Below, in pieces: positions 22,650 through 34,081 of a stretch of 64,000 nucleotides of DNA (its first letter is position 1; each line of letters starts with the position of its first letter). Origin of the DNA: Drosophila miranda (taxonomy: Eukaryota; Arthropoda; Insecta; Diptera; Drosophilidae); contig NW_022881603.1 in the NCBI RefSeq assembly GCF_003369915.1, forward strand, positions 40,098,624 to 40,162,623, written 5' to 3'. The translations under genes were made by a program, and so were the position numbers. The notes beneath the pieces are model-generated. The model did no database searches. It saw only the letters and a list, made by a program, of their open reading frames with translations, and had not been told where the DNA came from.

Positions 22650-24631
22650 ATGGATTTCGATGAGGTACTTAAGGAGGTGGGATCTTTCGGCCTCTACCAG
22701 AAGGTCATCATATGCTCGGTGTTGCTGCCGGCTGCTCTGCCCTGTGCCTTTCACGCCTACAGGTGAACGTGGGTGGATTCATTCTTCCATCATTATAATC
22801 CTGTGTGCCATCCTTGCAGCCAGCTATTCATCGCGGCCACTCCACAGCACTGGTGTCGAGTGCTAGAGCTGGAGCCATGGACCCAGGACTATGTGCAGTT
22901 GGTGAAGAACCTGAGCATCCCGCGGAACCGTCTTGGCGCCTACGCCGAGTGCTCCATGTATGCCCGCAACTACAGCGACATTGTCCGGTATCTGGAGTAC
23001 CGACCGCCCATTGATCTGATCAGGCAAGAGGCTGAGAATCTGCTGAGGCTGCAGCCGGAGACAGCGCGGATAGTGCCCTGCCAGCATGGCTGGCACTACG
23101 ACAAAGCCATTTACTCCAGCACAGTGGTCCAAGAGGTAGGTACAACGATCTCAATCAGCTCCTCTCTGACTCCAGACTTTCTCCCTCCGATCGCAGTGGA
23201 GTTTGGTTTGCGACAGAAGCTACTTGGTGACCCTAGCACTGGTCATCTTCGGTGTGGGCGGACTGCTGGGGAACTACGTGTTCGGCTATCTGGTGGATAT
23301 GTGGGGCCGGCGACCGTCCTTCTACGCCTACCTGCTGCTGGAGATTGCGGCATGTGCGGCAAGTGCCTTTGCCTGGAACTTCCCCGTCTGGCTGGGGCTC
23401 CGCTTCGTGGTGGGGCTGACAGTGCCGGCCATACTGGCGAGTCCCTACGTCCTGGCCATTGAACTGGTTGGCCCCGATCGCCGCGTCTTCTGCACAATCG
23501 TCTCGAACATTGCCTACTCGTTGGGTCTGGTCATCCTGGTCGGCGTTATATACATTGTGCGTGACTGGCGGGAGCTCAGTCTGGCTGTGTCCATGCCCCT
23601 GCTGATGCTGTTTTCCTGCTTCTTTTTGCTGCCCGAGTCTCCTCGCTGGCTGATGGCAGTGGGGCAGACGAAGCGGGCAACCAAGATCCTCAAAGTAATG
23701 GCACGCGTAAATGGAATACGCATCACCAGGGACTTTGTGGAGCGGTTGCAGCATCGTCTCGTGACAACGCAGGCCGCGGAGTCGTCGGCCACCACGCACT
23801 ATGGTATCTTGGATCTGTTCCGGGGCACCAACATGCGCCGCAAAACCCTGATTATCACCCTTATCTGGTTCGCCAACACCAGCGTGTATGTCGGCTTGAG
23901 CTACTACGCTCCTGCCTTGGGCGGCGACGAGATATGGAACTTCTTCTTGGCCGGGGCCGTGGAGCTGCCCACGTATCTGCTCCTATGGCCAGGACTCAGC
24001 TACTTTGGACGGCGCTGGACCCTCTTCATATCGATGCTCGTGGGCGGAGTGGCCTGCGTGGCCACGTTCCTATTTCCGAAGATCACGTAGTTGCTGTACT
24101 GCGTCGGAAAGATGGGCATCAGCTCGTCCTTTGTGGTGCTGCCGCTGTTGGCCTCCGAGCTGTATCCTACGGTGGTGCGGGGCCTGGGCATGAGTTTCAG
24201 CTCCGTGGTGGCTATGATCGGGCCAATTGTCATTCCCATTATCAATCACATGGTGAGTGTCCATTAACCTGTCCAGATCACGATCAGTTCCCTTAGCTTC
24301 TGTTTCGTTGCATGGCCAGCAAATGCTGGCTCTGCCGCTGATTGTGATGGGAGCGCTGCTCATTGTTGGCGGATTCGCCAGCCTGCTGCTGCCAGAGACG
24401 CGGAATAGGAATCTTCCCCAGACCTTGGAGGAGGGCGAGGCGGTGCCGCTCAGTACTCTGCTTTGCTTCTGTGTGGAGAGCGGAAACAAGAAGAGTCGCC
24501 CTGAAAATCGTCGCAGGGTGATTCCCGAGGTCGGTGCGGCAGTTTATCATCGCGTGGAGAGTCCCAGCTCTGGTCCTGCCACCTGCAAGGTTGTCTGCAG
24601 TATATGCAAGAAGGAAATGCGAACATTGTAA
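22650..24631 (+). pseudogene. CG3790: SLC22-like organic cation transporter with an internal stop
   Basis: Major facilitator superfamily transporter. Exons 22650-22762, 22820-23135, 23197-24252 and 24320-24631, all GT-AG. N-terminal helix (YQKVIICSVLLPAALPCAF), a large extracellular loop with cysteines, the SLC22 signature WSLVCDRSYLV, MFS motif GYLVDMWGRRPSFY and LLPESPRWLMA are present. An in-frame TAG at 24088-24090 interrupts the protein after residue 440, although the frame continues normally ([20 protein letters not shown]) to residue 598. The truncated product would lose about the last four helices. Splice sites and all other codons look sound, so the lesion seems recent. Stop readthrough or a sequencing error are less likely alternatives. 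Confidence 0.85.
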
Positions 24632-26029
24632 TTGGTTTAAAGTTTCAAAAATTATTTTAATTAGATCGTATCGTATTTTAAAATATTGTTTTGTTGTTTG
24701 GGCGGGAAAAAAAGACAGCCAGATGGCAGCACCGTCGCCTTTCTTGCAAGGAAGCTGCCACTTAGTTCCATATCTACAGTAAATGCAAAAATATTGGGTC
24801 AGGTCGCCGAAAGAAGATACGTTTATTGTTTGTTGCAGCCCAAATTAATACTAATTCTCCAATTAAACTAAGTACAATTTTTCAACTTGATGCTTATGTA
24901 CATACTTGCAATTGTACATGTGCATTTGTCCTATACATATGTTTTACTGGCGCAACTGATAAGAAAAGCACCCAACCGCAAATTGTAGCCTAGAAGGTTT
25001 AAGCCTATCAGCACCGCAATCCGCGAATCGCAACATTTTAAACCATTTACAATTCGAGTTGGCCGTGACTCATGACAGAAATTTAAAACAAATCGCACCC
25101 ATACTGTCAGGAACGCATGCCTAACACACACAGAACTGATGCACACAAGCAAACGTTGGGTTTTCGCTCTTTACCTTTTGCATTTTGCCGCATATTTATG
25201 TTATTACGAGAACCCTTGCCAGGCAAACCCATTATTTAATTAATGAAACGCGCTAAAGTTCAGTTCTTGTGCCCAAAAACAGCTGCCGATTGCTTTTAAA
25301 GCCCGAATCTCAATGTCAACAAGTTTTGACTGCCGCGTGCTTTTTGCTACCCCCTTGTCCAAAAGGCGTTGTCAGGCATACACACACATGCGCGCACACC
25401 AACGCAGATTATGCAAGAAAAAAAATAGAAACGCCAGAAATATATGTAAATGTTTTCTTTCCAGTTCTTTTAATGTATGCATGATGGTCTAAAAAATACG
25501 TTTACAAATTAGAAAAATGTTTTCAACAATTTTGGTTCAAGTTCGATTTAGCTTTGATAGGGACTCTCTTGTTTACATGAGTTTTTGAAGCCGGGGGGAT
25601 ACACCATCATTGGGTTGGTTGGGATTTGAATATGGAACAGAAAGCAGGTTGAGCTAATGCTATAAATAAGTATATATTCATCCTTCTACTATGTGTGTCT
25701 CCATCAACCTGGCAATGACTTCTTCTGGAGTGTCTGTGTTGTCCCCTATCACTTTTCAAAATTCAATACCTCCTAAAAACCGTATAAACTGTATGTGTGT
25801 TTTTGTGGGGGAGGCGGAAACAATACGAGACGGCGGCGTTGCGGATGTGTGTGTTTTGTTTTTCGTATAGAGGGAAACGTGCTTAAATTGCATTGGAAAA
25901 TACATTTTACCGTTGCACAATTCGTTTCCAGCTACACTAAGAGTAGTTCTAAGATTGAAAGTTCCCTTATTACATTAGATATAATTATTATATTTAACGT
26001 GTTGTGTTTAGCGCTCGCTTGGATGCCGT
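24632..26029. other. Intergenic interval
   Basis: AT-rich sequence between the convergent transporter and bicaudal genes. No supported gene; the last part (25.9-26.3 kb) would be the bicaudal 3' UTR. Confidence 0.5.
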
Positions 26030-26035
26030 TTTATT
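26030..26035 (-). terminator. Poly(A) signal of bicaudal
   Basis: Minus-strand AATAAA about 265 bp beyond the bicaudal stop codon. Confidence 0.5.
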
Positions 26036-26297
26036 TGTGTTTAGTTTAGTGTATCATGACCCCCGAAATAGAAAAAGGAACCGGGCGGGCGGCGCATCCA
26101 GTGACAAACCACATGCCATCTGTCCTACTCCCATCCCACACAGCTATCCAGACGGGAGAAGAGGATCCGCTTGACGGTGTGTTCTGTATGCCAGCCGCTA
26201 GCCCCTTCTTTCCTTCTGTCGTCGTATGTTTTGTATGTGTGTTGTTTCTTGTTTAAAGTGTATGTGTGTGTATCTACGACTCAACATCGTTGACTTA

Positions 26298-26801
26298 TTA
26301 GGCCGAGGCCGCCACTTCACCAGCCTTCTCGTCAGCGGCAATAGCCACCTCCTCGAAGTTCTCGACCAGATCGGGCACATCATCGTCACCGGCATCCGCT
26401 CCAGCAGCGCCGGCAGCACCACCGGCGGCGCTCTTGTTGGCGATTTCCGTGGCCAGCTTCTTCAACTGATTGATGTCCTGGGGTCCCAGTTGTGTGAGGA
26501 TGCCAGGCACCATCTCGGTGATTGTCTTGTTCTCACCGTGTCCAGTGATGGCGAACGTGTTGGTTGGCAGCGAAGCCTGCGCCTTGGGGTTGTTGAAGTG
26601 GATGACGGTGCCATCATTTTTGATGATGTTCACCTCCTCAATGCCGGGAATGGTATTCACCGACAACTTCTTCAGCGACGACTGCAACTTCTTGTCGTCG
26701 GTTGCGGGGGTGGAGTGCACAATCTTCTTCTTGCGACGGGGGGTGCCCTTGCCGCCAATGCGCACCTGCGCTTGCAACTTCTTAAGCTTCTCCGGATTCA
26801 T
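26298..26801 (-). CDS. bic: Bicaudal, beta subunit of the nascent polypeptide-associated complex (BTF3)
   Basis: 167 residues in one coding exon. Starts [20 protein letters not shown] with the ribosome-binding RRKKK motif at residues 23-27, then the NAC domain (residues about 35-100, [33 protein letters not shown]) and an Ala/Asp-rich acidic tail ([15 protein letters not shown]). With NAC-alpha it binds nascent chains at the ribosome and prevents mis-targeting to the ER; fly bic mutants have bicaudal embryos. The start follows a GTGTGTAG acceptor directly, so a 5' UTR intron is likely. The length is typical and there is no lesion. Confidence 0.96.
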   Translation of the reverse strand: MNPEKLKKLQAQVRIGGKGTPRRKKKIVHSTPATDDKKLQSSLKKLSVNTIPGIEEVNIIKNDGTVIHFNNPKAQASLPTNTFAITGHGENKTITEMVPGILTQLGPQDINQLKKLATEIANKSAAGGAAGAAGADAGDDDVPDLVENFEEVAIAADEKAGEVAASA

Positions 26802-26969
26802 CTACACACACGAAAAGTTCAAGGTTTACAGATTAGTCCACGCTATTTTTAACGCCGATTCCAGTTCACTCAGATATTTACATTGCTTTTTACTAAAATT
26901 TACACAGAGCTATGCCCGAAAACACGTGCGCCCAGTGGATGTCAAAGTCAAAAGAAAATCGCCATGATA

Positions 26970-27372
26970 AAACTAGAGCTGGAGAGACATCGATGTAATC
27001 GATGGTTTTCTCAAATATCGATGTTTGAGTAAATTTACACTAGAAGAATCTCAAAATATTATTAATATGTTTGACGTAATGATAAGATTATTTTAAGGTA
27101 TTTGCTTGAAGGATTTATTTTTCTCCTTTTCCCTCAGCCATGCTGAGAACGAGCAAACGTAACTGAAACTCAATAACTCAACCTACTGTAAAAAAGGGAT
27201 TTATAATTCATTAATTTCATGTTTTAGTGTTTACAATAATTAAAAAGTTTCTTTTACCTGGATACATGTTATAAAATAAAAAATATATGTAAAATTTGAA
27301 AAACATCGATGTTTCATCGATTTGCCTCAAAACATCGATGTCCTCAAACATCTATGCTTCTCCACCTCTAAT
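26970..27372. mobile_element. MITE-like element with ATCGATG-rich inverted ends
   Basis: The left end (GGAGAGACATCGATGTAATC) and the right end (reading inward on the minus strand, GGAGAAGCATAGATGTTTGAG) form imperfect terminal inverted repeats of about 60 bp. Each contains three ATCGATG motifs. The interior is AT-rich without coding capacity. It sits just upstream of bicaudal and could bring DRE-like motifs to that promoter. Family not identified. Confidence 0.5.
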
Positions 27373-28240
27373 AAAAATGGCAAGGCAGTTTGACCAAGTC
27401 CGCGACCAAGACCAAGTTTGACTCATTTAAAAAATATACCGATGATAAAAACGAACTTAGCCCACTTAGACCCCCTCTATTTAAACAGTTCACAGACTTA
27501 ATGGTAAATGGAGGAAAAAATTACCGATTGTAAATTTATTGTTCTCATTCTTGGTCTCTGTAAGAAGACAATAAACTGCAAAATAGAGTTTCGATAGCTT
27601 TAAAAAGGAAACTGACTATTGGAGCCAGATATTTTAAATATTTTCTTTCGGTGAAATATTAAGTTACACCCTAAGTCTACAATGGGTTAATTGTTCGCCG
27701 TCAAGGATTGGAAACCATATTCCTCGATTTTGATATTCGATGTAATATTACTAGCTAGCTAGGACTTCCATACGTGAACACATAGGGTGTTTATCCGATT
27801 GAAATATCAATTTTTTATACGATTTGCTAATCTTAAATACTCCCTTTTATTGGCGTATTTCTTAAATAATGTTGAAACAAATAAAGTCAAAGCTCTAAAC
27901 CGTGAGAGGTACAGGAAAGCAACACTGATATTAAGTGTTACTTATCGATAGGTGTTTGATTAGCCCGATGTGGTCTTAAATCGACACATATAAGCATTAG
28001 ATATTAAAAATGACATTTTCTAGTCTGTTAAGAAGTTATAAAAGTACCCTGGTGTCTTTTTATTTATATTTATTTTGTTTCAATAGTGTGGCGGCACAGC
28101 TGCTGCGCCAAACAGTACTGGAAAACATCTCAAGCTTTGCGAAAATTTGCAGCACTAACCCGACCGTGTTAACAAATTTTGCAAGCGGAGTTTGAGATTA
28201 GCGTTGATTAGATATTATTATTAGAATTGATTAAAATAGA
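27373..28240. other. Interval upstream of the cassette locus
   Basis: No supported gene. A 61-codon frame at 28010-28195 begins with a signal-peptide-like stretch but I could not connect it to downstream exons. Confidence 0.35.
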
Positions 28241-28396
28241 AGCGTGCTTTGTACCGCCAGTGAAATTGCTCAGAGGACTGAACAGTACACGTGATTATAG
28301 AGAATTCTTAAGGCTCAGAGTGCATTTATCGCTGTGCCGCCGACTGCAACAAATGGAATTTTCGCTTAATATTTAAGCCCCAGAATCTAAACAAAC
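28240..28396 (+). other. Probable upstream exon of the cassette locus (coding status unclear)
   Basis: Ends with a strong donor (ACAAAC|GTAAGT) 54 bp before the next acceptor, a typical Drosophila micro-intron. In the frame that splices into the next exon it reads CIYRCAADCNKWNFRLIFK, Cys-rich and protein-like, but that frame meets a stop near 28310 and has no ATG. It may be 5' UTR, or the end of a coding exon whose own acceptor is GGCTCAG at about 28316. Confidence 0.4.
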
Positions 28397-28450
28397 GTAA
28401 GTTCCTTTTCCCCCATCAGTGCAATCTTTTCTCACATGTGAAATCCGCAG

Positions 28451-28591
28451 TGGACGACTTCGAGTTTGACGACCTGGACGATTTCGCCATGGATTTCTGG
28501 AGCGTTTTCATGTTCTTTGCCTTGACGTTCCTCATAATGAGCTGCTGCGGCTACTGCTGCACCAGCAGGCGCCAAGGCGCGGTGCTCTCCA
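28451..28591 (+). CDS. Cassette 1: membrane-anchor exon of the shared-tail locus
   Basis: The exon lies between an acceptor (GAAATCCGCAG) and a GTGAGT donor. It encodes an acidic stretch (DDFEFDDLDDFA), then MDFWSVFMFFALTFLIMSCC, a membrane segment ending in CCGYCC and the basic TSRRQ. ATG 28489 has a good context (TTCGCCATGG). It ends in phase 1, so the joining codon is A|CT with the shared acceptor at 51220; from that ATG the protein would be 155 residues. The CC motifs and Pro-rich tail recall the Shisa/VOPP1/WBP1 class of small WW-ligand membrane proteins. Confidence 0.7.
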
Positions 28592-28782
28592 GTGAGTATA
28601 GATCAAATTTCTTAATCAGATAAGAGAGCCGATGACTCATAGCCCCTTCAGTGGAGTCGGCAGACATGTGACATCTGTGTTTTCGTTGTTTTCCGGATTA
28701 GTGAAAAAGTGAATTTTTTAAGAGATTGCAAAAAGAGGGGCATAATCGAAAAGCTCTCCCAAAAGTTTCTTTGTTTCTCTTT

Positions 28783-29905
28783 TTATACCCGATACTCAAA
28801 ATGAGTTTGGGGTATATTAGATTTGTGGTGAAAGTGGCTGTGTGTAACGTCCAGAAGGAATCGTTTCCGACCCCATAAAGTATATATATTCTTGATCAGC
28901 ATCAATAGCCGAGTCGATTGAGCCATGTCTGTCTGTCCGTCTGCCCGTCTGTCCGTCCGTCCGTCCGTCCGTCCGTCTGTCCGTCTGTCCGTCTGTCCGT
29001 CCCCTTCAGCGCCTAGTGCTCAAAGACTAGAGCAACAATGTTTTGTATCCAGACTTCTGTGATATGTCACTGCTACAAAAATATTTCAAAACTTCGCCCC
29101 GCCCACTTCCGCCCCCACAAAGGACGAAAATCTGTGGCATCCACAATTTTAAAGATACGATAAAACCAAAAACGCAGAATCGTAGAGAATGACCATATCT
29201 TTTAGACTGCAGAATCTGAATTGGATCGTATTATTATTATAGACTACATCAAGAAAACAATTTCATTTTTTCTCGCCCTGTCTCTCTCTAACACACACGT
29301 AGCATAGCCGGCTTTGCTTAGAGTAAAACATTAGCGCCTAGATCTCAGGGACTATAAAAGCTAGAGCAACCAAATTTGGTATCCACACTCCTAATATATC
29401 GGACCGAGACGAGTTTGTTTCAAAATTTTGCCACACTCCCTTCCGCCACCGCAAAGGATGCATATCTGGGGATATTCACAAATCTTAGAGACTATTAAGG
29501 CTAGAGTAACCAAATTTAGTATCCGCACTCCTGTCAGATCTCACTATAAAACGTATATCTCAAAATTTCGCCCCACCCCCTTCCGCCCCCACAAAGGACG
29601 AAAATCTGTTGCATCCACAATATTGAGAATACGAGAAAACTAAAAACGCACAATCATAGAGAATGACCATTTCTATCCGGTTGCTGAATCTGGATCAGAT
29701 CGGATCATTTTTATAGCCAAAAGGAACAAATCAATTTGCACTGGCTACGCAGCGCCCGACGTCTGATTTTCTGTCTCTCTCGCACGCACTCTTTGTCGTG
29801 TCGTTTAATATTAGCGGCGTCTGCCGGAGGAGAGCCATACTGACTAAGTATCGCGTATAAATGTAGAGTTGCGGTCTCCGCAGCAACTCACAACGTTCCC
29901 GCTCG
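28783..29905 (+). mobile_element. DINE-1 Helitron-type element, tandem copy A
   Basis: Starts TTATACCCGATACTCAAAAT (subterminal palindrome) and has the block GTAACGTCCAGAAGGAATCG. A (GTCY)n microsatellite lies at about 28928-29000. Ends with a GAGTTGC...GCAGCAACTC hairpin and CAACGTTCCC. These are the hallmarks of DINE-1/INE-1. Coding capacity is absent. Confidence 0.85.
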
Positions 29906-30978
29906 TTATACCCGATACTCAAAATGAGTATTGGGGTATATTAGATTTGTGGTAAAAGTGGATGTGTGTAACGTCCAGAAGGAATCGTTTCCGACCCCAT
30001 AAAGTATATAAATTCTTGATCAGCATCAATAGCCGAGTCAATTGAGCCCTGTCTGTCTGTCCGTCCCTATAAGCGCCTAGTGCTCAAAGACTATAAGAGC
30101 TAGAGCAACGATGTTTTGGATCCAGACTTCTGTGATATGTCACTGCTACAAAAATATTTCAAAACTTCGCCACGCCCACTTCCGCCCCACAAAGGGCGAA
30201 AATCTGTGGCATTCACAATTTCGACGATACAAGAAAACTGAAAACGTAGAATTGTAGAGGATGACCATATGTTCTAGAGTGTGAAATCTGAACCAGATCG
30301 TATAATTATTATAGCCAGAATCAAGAAAACAATTTCTTTCTTTCTCGCTCTGTCTCTCTCTAACACACAGGTTTCATGGTCGGTTTTGCTAATTGCAAAA
30401 TATGAGTTCAAGGATCTCAGAACCCATAAGAGCCAGAGCAACCAAATTTGGTATCCACACTCCTGTGATATCGGACCTTGACCGTTTCGTGTCAAAATGT
30501 CGCCACACCCCCTTCCGCCCCTGCAAAGGACGAAAATCTGGGGCATCCACAAATCTCAGAGACTATTAAGGCTAGAGTAACCAAATTTGGTATCCGCACT
30601 TCTGTTAGATATCACTATAAAACGTATATCTCAAAATTTCGCCCCACCCCCTTCCGCCCCCACAAAAGACAAAAAATCCACAATATTGCAGATTCGAGAA
30701 AACTAAAAACGCACAATCATAGAGAATGACCATTTCTATCCGGTTGCTGAATCTGGATCAGATCGGATCATTTTTATAGCCAAAAGGAACAAATCAATTT
30801 GCACTGGCTACGCAGCCCCCGACGTCACGCTCAGACTGATTTTCTGTCTCTCTCGCACGCACTCTTTGTCGTGTCGTTTAATATTAGCGGCGTCTGCCGG
30901 AGGAGAGCCATACTGACTAAGTATCGCGTATAAATGTAGAGTTGCGGTCTCCGCAGCAACTCACAACGTTCCCGCTCG
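29906..30978 (+). mobile_element. DINE-1 tandem copy B
   Basis: Head-to-tail with copy A; same head block and 3' hairpin, with a much shorter GTCY tract. The spacing between copies is about 1.1 kb. Confidence 0.85.
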
Positions 30979-32134
30979 TTATACCCGATACTCAAAATGA
31001 GTATTGGGGTATATTAGATTTGTGGTAAAAGTGGATGTGTGTAACGTCCAGAAGGAATCGTTTCCGACCCCATAAAGTATATATAATCTTGATCAGCATC
31101 AATAGCCGAGTCGATTGAGCCATGTCTGTCTGTCCGTCTGTCCTTCTGTCCGTCCGTCCGTCTGTGCGTCTGTCTTCTGTCCGTCTGTCCGTCCGTCCGT
31201 CTGTCCGTCCCCTTCAGCGCCTAGTGCTCAAAGACTATAAAAGCTAGAGCAACGATGTTTTGGATCCAGACTTCTGTGATATGTCACTGCTACAAAAATA
31301 TTTCAAAACTTCGCCCCGCCCACTTCCGCCCCCACAAAGGACGAAAATCTGTGGCATCCACATTTTTAAAGATACGATAAAACCAAAAACGCAGAATCGT
31401 AGAGGATGACTATATGTTCTAGAGTGTAAAATCTCAACCAGATCGTATAATTATTATAGCCAGAATCAAGAAAACAATTTCATTCTATCTCGCTCTGTCT
31501 CTCTCTAACACACAGGTTTCATGGTCGGCTTTGCCAATTGCAAAATATGAGTTCAAGGATCTCAGAACCTATAAGAGCCAGAGCAACCAAATTTGGTATC
31601 CACACTCCTGTGATATCGGACCTTGACCGTTTCGTGTCCAAATTTCGCCACACCCCATTCCGCCCCCGCAAAGGACGAAAATCTGGGGCATCCACAAATC
31701 TCAGAGACTATTAAGGCTAGAGTAACCAAATTTGGTATCCGCACTTCTGTTAGATCTCACTATAAAACGTATATCTCAGAATTTCGCCCCACCCCCTTCC
31801 GCCCCCACAAAGGACGAAAATCTGTTGCATTCACAATATTGCAGATTCGAGAGAACTAAAAACGCAGAATCATAGATAATGACCAAATCTATCAGACTGC
31901 TGAATCTGGATCAGATCGGATCATTTTTATACCCAAAAGGAACAAATCAATTTGCACTGGCTACGCAGCGCCCGACGTCACGCTCAGACTGATTTTCTGT
32001 CTCTCTCGCACGCACTCTTTGACGTGTCGTTTAATATTTCGCGGCGTCTGCCGGAGGAGAGCCATACTGACTAAGTATCGGGTATAACTGTAGAGTTGCG
32101 GTGTCCGCAGCAACTCACAACGTTCCCCCTCGTT
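30979..32134 (+). mobile_element. DINE-1 tandem copy C
   Basis: Third head-to-tail copy with a long GTCY tract (about 31125-31208). Ends GCAACTCACAACGTTCCCCC followed by CTCG and a T run. Confidence 0.85.
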
Positions 32135-32140
32135 TTTTTT

Positions 32141-32540
32141 TTAAATTTAATGCTAAGCAGTTTCGTACGGGACAAAAATTTCTTCGGTTATCGGTAGATT
32201 GGTAAATTTTTCTCGAATTTATCATGAGTCATTGGATAAATTATTTTAGCTTCAACAAATTAAGAAAATATCGGGACAGAATTATAAGTCCATATGTATA
32301 TAAAAACTGAGTACCGGGTGCTACTATAGCTTCGACCCATTTTAATTTAATGCTAAGCAGTTTCGTACGTAATACAAATTTCTTCGGTTATCGGTAGATT
32401 GGTAAATTTTTCTCGAATTTATCATGAGTCATTGGATAAATTATTTTAGCTTCAACAAATTAAGAAAATATCGGGACAGAATTATAAGTCCATATGTATA
32501 TAAAAATTGAGTACCGGGTGCTACTATAGCTTCGACAACT
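32141..32540 (+). repeat. 200 bp tandem duplication
   Basis: Two near-identical units, 32141-32340 and 32341-32540, offset by exactly 200 bp (TTTAATGCTAAGCAGTTTCG to GTGCTACTATAGCTTCGAC). The few differences are substitutions. Function unknown. Confidence 0.9.
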
Positions 32541-33370
32541 TCTCGACTGGCTGTGATTAGATACTTGTTTAACACTTAAGATTAAAATATTTTGTAAGGT
32601 CGAAGTGCTACCCCCCCTGGGCATGAAGCACTGAAGGGGATATTGTTTAGGCTTCAATTATTGTCTGGCATGGGAAAACAGAAACGTTTCCTTGCTCAGT
32701 AGGTGTTTCTTCCATTTATGTAGCTATGATTTGAAATTCGCTTGAGACATATACATAGGTACTTTCCTGATTCGATCGATGCACTCCTACAGAATTATCA
32801 TTATTTTTCTTAAGACAACAATCGGTATTCCAAGAAAAATGCTCTGTGAGAAAGAGTAGGATGTCTGTACTCATGAGTATCAGTTTATTAACCTAGAAGG
32901 AGATACTAACAATGGTGTGTAAACAGAGTTTTTGTTGTGTTAGCACTTTAGAAGACTTTACGCATAACATCTGGAGCTGTGATGTTTTTCTGGTCTGGAT
33001 CCCCCTCCACGTGTTTTGATAAGCGTAATTTAATAACTTGATTACTGTTGACGTCTAAGCCGATCGGAGATTTGTGGGAAGTAGACAGCGCACACTTTAC
33101 TCACAAGACGATGATTATCGCTTCGGCTTGAGGGTGGTTTCTAGTTTACCTATGTACATACGACATACGTACATATGTACATATATGTAATTTTGGAACA
33201 CGAAATAAAACTCTTCTGTTTTGATTGATTCGAACAATTGACGTAGGTTTCAAGCTGTAAATACGCTGTACACTTGACAGTATTTATGATCCCCACGGCT
33301 CCATGCTCTCTTTCAGCTTGGTATCAGGAGAGTTTAATCGCGTTACGGGCTAAACGTCACAGCCAATGCG
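32541..33370. other. Non-coding interval before cassette 2
   Basis: No gene supported; contains a TACATA/CATATG-rich stretch at about 33158-33190. Confidence 0.5.
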
Positions 33371-33383
33371 ACGGCCCCATATC

Positions 33384-33419
33384 TTATCTGTTCCTCCGAC
33401 CCCGTAACCCCTCTCAGTC
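33384..33419 (+). promoter_or_regulatory. Candidate promoter of cassette 2
   Basis: TTATCT (GATA on the minus strand) at 33384 lies 25-30 bp before a TCAGTC initiator at 33414-33419. The pair precedes ATG 33577 by about 160 bp. Confidence 0.35.
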
Positions 33420-33576
33420 GGGATACAAAGAGTCCGTCTGGGGAGTCTTACAAAAACCTATACGGAGGCCACACTGGTCGCTTTCGATATTCGCCATTCT
33501 GTGGAGTAGTTTGAATCCAAACGAACAATTCTGAAAGACTGAAAGAGACTATATTCGAATATATCCCAAGCAAAAG

Positions 33577-33738
33577 ATGCCGCATGTGCCCGGTGAAAAG
33601 GATCTGACGATCTCAACGATTGTCTTGTGCTCGATCTTCGTGATTGTTCTCTGTGCAATACTGACAGTCATAATACGCTCTGCCATCCGTAAGAGAAAGC
33701 AAAGGACAGAGGACAAGGGTGTCTTTGAAGCAAGTTAG
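33577..33738 (+). CDS. Cassette 2: small membrane-anchor exon (53-residue frame)
   Basis: ATG frame MPHVPGEKDLTISTIVLCSI, then a membrane segment (FVIVLCAILTVII) and a basic stretch (RSAIRKRKQR). Unspliced it would end at TAG 33736-33738. A donor GTTAGT after 33733 overlaps this stop and leaves phase 1, so splicing to 51220 would give a 173-residue protein. A local alternative acceptor (AATTATAG) at 33825-33832 would instead add NSTFEAVA and stop, also in frame. Confidence 0.7.
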   Translation: MPHVPGEKDLTISTIVLCSIFVIVLCAILTVIIRSAIRKRKQRTEDKGVFEAS

Positions 33739-34081
33739 TATCTCCCCTACACGGCGCTTTCGTTCGACTTGAATTTGGATTACTCTTAATGATGATTGTG
33801 AACAATTGTAAAATAATTATAGACAATAGTACCTTTGAAGCGGTGGCTTGATTATCTGAAGAACTCTTGTTGGAAACCGTTTCCGGTTCATTAAATTCTC
33901 CTTAAATTAACCTACAAGTCGAGAGTGTCAATTCCTCGCTTTGTTGTTTGATTTAAGCACTTTTTATTCCATCGGCTAATATTTAACCAAGAAAGAACAA
34001 TATTTAATATACATATACATTATACGTAGGCTACATTTTATATACTTAGCGTATTACAAAAAGAACAACAACACAACATTA

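Noticed and set aside
26226-26852. Long plus-strand frame opposite bicaudal
   Set aside because: Antisense shadow of a well-conserved gene with strong codon bias.
28010-28195. 61-codon frame with signal-peptide-like start
   Set aside because: Tempting as a first exon for the locus at 28.3 kb, but no donor in it matches the phase required downstream, and the frame has no other protein character.
28925-29000. Regular GTCTGTCC/GTCCGTCC repeats suggestive of a short-repeat array
   Set aside because: Simple tetranucleotide microsatellite internal to DINE-1, with no spacers; not CRISPR.
30274-31859. Several 60-90 codon frames with a shared RIPNLVTLALIVSEICG-type sequence
   Set aside because: They recur in every DINE-1 copy on either strand; they are repeat sequence, not genes.
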